In this document: one piece after another, positions 4,658-5,998 of the stretch
Layout of the letters: the number at the start of each line of letters is the position of its first letter
Position numbering within the stretch: the stretch's first letter is position 1
Assembly (NCBI GenBank): GCA_030601715.1
Contig: JAUWBL010000074.1
Location: forward strand, 1 to 5,998
Length of the DNA: 5,998 nt
Direction: 5' to 3'
From: Candidatus Geothermarchaeota archaeon
GTDB lineage: Archaea; Thermoproteota; Nitrososphaeria; Geothermarchaeales; JAUWBL01
Translations under genes and position numbers: made by a program
Notes under the pieces: generated by a model
The model's input: only the letters and a program-made list of their open reading frames with translations
The model's database searches: none
Told to the model about the DNA's origin: nothing

Positions 4658-5998
4658 CCAGAAAACCCTCCAAGAACCTCCTAGTCGCCCTCATCCTCAC
4701 CGCCACCATGGTCTCAACAACCCTCACCCTCCTCACCGGATACCAAACCCTCACCACCACCTACCTCGGAGAAGGAGACAACATCCTCGTGGTGTCCCAG
4801 GCCGGCGCAACCACACCCCTAACCAGCACCATCAAACAAGACATAGCACAGAGCCTCCTCGCCGTCCGAGGCGTCACAGCAGCCAGCCCCGAGACCCTCC
4901 AACCCCTCATCATAAACGGACAGACCGTCCACAGCCGCGGCATAACCACCGCCTTCCACCAACTCCAACCCATCGAGATCAGAGCAGGAACAACACCCCT
5001 CGAACACGAGCTGGCCGCCGCCCTGGTGGGCCACGAAGCAGCTCAGAGACTCAATCTACACGTAGGCGACTGGATGACAGCCAGAGGAGTATACAAGGAA
5101 GGCATGATCGAGCTGAAGGTAACGGGCATCTACGCAACCGGTCTACCCTTGGACCAAGAGATCCTCATCCCCCTCGAAGCCGCCAAGCCCCTAGCCTTCG
5201 GCTCACAGGACGCAGTAACCCTGATACGCCTCCTAACAGACCCCACAACCCTAGACCAAGAAGCCCTCCAAACAGCAATCGACGACATCCCATCCCCCAC
5301 CTACGGACCAGCACCCACCTACATCCAGAGCTACCTCGGAGACGCGGCATCCCCCATACTCTTCGCAGCCCTAGCCATCCTCGCCGTGGTCATCCTCCTA
5401 TCGACCATCACCTCCACCACCATCGTCTCCTCAACCATCCACCAGCAGAGAACCCAGATAGGCATAGCCCAAGCCCTAGGCGCCACCCCCAGACGAATCA
5501 TACGAACACGGAGCCTCACGATCCTCACGACATCCCTGGCCGCAGGCACACTAGCCTACCTAGCTGGCCTGGGACTCTCCTACCTCCTCACAGAGACCCA
5601 AACCATCCTCCTAGGAGGATACGCCCCCATCGTGACGATAGACCTACGAATACTGGCCGCAACCATCGCCATCACCGCCACAGCGGCCCTCCTCGCCTCC
5701 ACCGCTACCCTCAGCCACCTAGCCAAGCTAAGGCCCATCGAAAACCTCAGGACGACACCCCTCCTAGCCAACCCACCCACCATCGCCCTCCTCAAGACAA
5801 CCCTCAAGTACTCGACCCTGGCCTTCATGATAGGATTCCTGGTCAGGATCGTCCCTGAGCTCCTCATGGGACCCTACCCCATAGGCTACGACACCATGGC
5901 CTACGAGCTCCCCAGCCTCTTGATCATCAGCGAACACGCCCCCATCCCCGAAGCCCTCCAGAGGATCCAGCTCGGCCCCTTCCTCTTCGCAGCCGTGG
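4654..5998 (+). CDS. FtsX-family permease fused in frame to a GT-C-like membrane domain (3' truncated by window edge)
   Basis: The frame is open for 448 codons from an ATG overlapping the previous stop and runs off the window. Residues 1-366 form a complete FtsX-type permease: TM1 (9-30), an extracytoplasmic domain (31-232), TM2 (234-259), coupling segment QIGIAQALGATPRRI (268-282), TM3 (290-312), TM4 (331-357) and the terminal LRPIENLR (359-366). The family normally ends here. Instead, after a short linker (TTPLLANPP) comes a new hydrophobic stretch from about 376 and then FLVRIVPELL followed by GPYPIGYDTMAYELP (406-420). That pattern resembles the first helix and first extracytoplasmic loop of archaeal GT-C-like polytopic proteins, where an Asp in this loop is commonly catalytic; D413 would be that residue. 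An internal ATG at 5827 (M392) could start a separate protein, but no stop ends the permease. A real fusion, a lost stop codon or a sequencing/assembly frameshift are all possible. The permease call is firm; the C-terminal call is tentative. Confidence 0.8.
   Translation, partial: MTRKPSKNLLVALILTATMVSTTLTLLTGYQTLTTTYLGEGDNILVVSQAGATTPLTSTIKQDIAQSLLAVRGVTAASPETLQPLIINGQTVHSRGITTAFHQLQPIEIRAGTTPLEHELAAALVGHEAAQRLNLHVGDWMTARGVYKEGMIELKVTGIYATGLPLDQEILIPLEAAKPLAFGSQDAVTLIRLLTDPTTLDQEALQTAIDDIPSPTYGPAPTYIQSYLGDAASPILFAALAILAVVILLSTITSTTIVSSTIHQQRTQIGIAQALGATPRRIIRTRSLTILTTSLAAGTLAYLAGLGLSYLLTETQTILLGGYAPIVTIDLRILAATIAITATAALLASTATLSHLAKLRPIENLRTTPLLANPPTIALLKTTLKYSTLAFMIGFLVRIVPELLMGPYPIGYDTMAYELPSLLIISEHAPIPEALQRIQLGPFLFAAV

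Noticed and set aside
4372..5490. Near-identical 20-odd-base segments at about 4372 and 5467 (CAAGCCCTAGG-type)
   Set aside because: They encode the conserved QALGATP coupling motif of the two paralogous permeases, so they reflect gene homology and not a mobile or regulatory repeat.
940..5770. About 25 CTAG tetranucleotides, a motif scarce in many prokaryotes
   Set aside because: The count is close to chance expectation for this composition and mostly reflects CTA leucine codons followed by G. No clustering or palindromic site pattern was seen.
5580..5867. 95-codon minus-strand frame opposite the end of the second permease
   Set aside because: Antisense to a clear membrane-protein frame, with Arg/Val/Met-rich composition and no family resemblance.

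Overview
The window looks archaeal, most like a GC-rich Thermoproteota/Bathyarchaeia-type genome, although the exact lineage cannot be fixed from sequence alone. The signs are AT-rich TATA-box-like elements in otherwise GC-rich DNA, one of them at the right distance for a leaderless start; ATGA stop/start overlaps between genes; heavy use of AGA/AGG, ATA and CTA codons; and an archaeal-style VapBC pair.

Layout, left to right. Positions 1-312 hold the 3' end of an AbiEii-type nucleotidyltransferase toxin gene (+) that begins outside the window. A TATA-like element at 322-332 precedes a 461-codon AlkP-superfamily phosphodiesterase/phosphohydrolase (+, 444-1829). This gene has no ATG or GTG at the expected place and probably starts on CTG. 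Converging on it, 18 bp away, is a MacB/LolD-type ABC ATPase on the minus strand (2564-1848). A non-coding stretch of about 300 bp (2565-2860) follows. It holds a short frame whose first residues look like the start of an FtsX-type permease, and then a TATA-like element.

From 2861 a compact plus-strand operon runs to the end of the window: vapB-like antitoxin, vapC PIN toxin (ATGA overlap), FtsX-family permease 1 (19-bp gap) and FtsX-family permease 2 (ATGA overlap). Permease 2 does not stop after its last expected membrane helix. It continues in frame into what resembles the N-terminus of an archaeal GT-C-like polytopic membrane protein and runs off the window.

How the genes may work together (inference): the ATPase and the two permeases would form one exporter or mechanotransmission complex of the MacB/Lol type, with the ATPase transcribed divergently. 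The GT-C-like extension and the AlkP-family enzyme hint at a role in cell-surface lipid or glycoconjugate handling. A toxin-antitoxin module sits between ATPase and permeases and probably shares a transcript with the permeases.

The points most worth a second look are the permease/GT-C-like fusion, an ATPase whose H-loop histidine is replaced by asparagine, the apparent leftover permease start upstream of vapBC, and a very strong C-over-G bias of the plus strand that persists even across the minus-strand gene.
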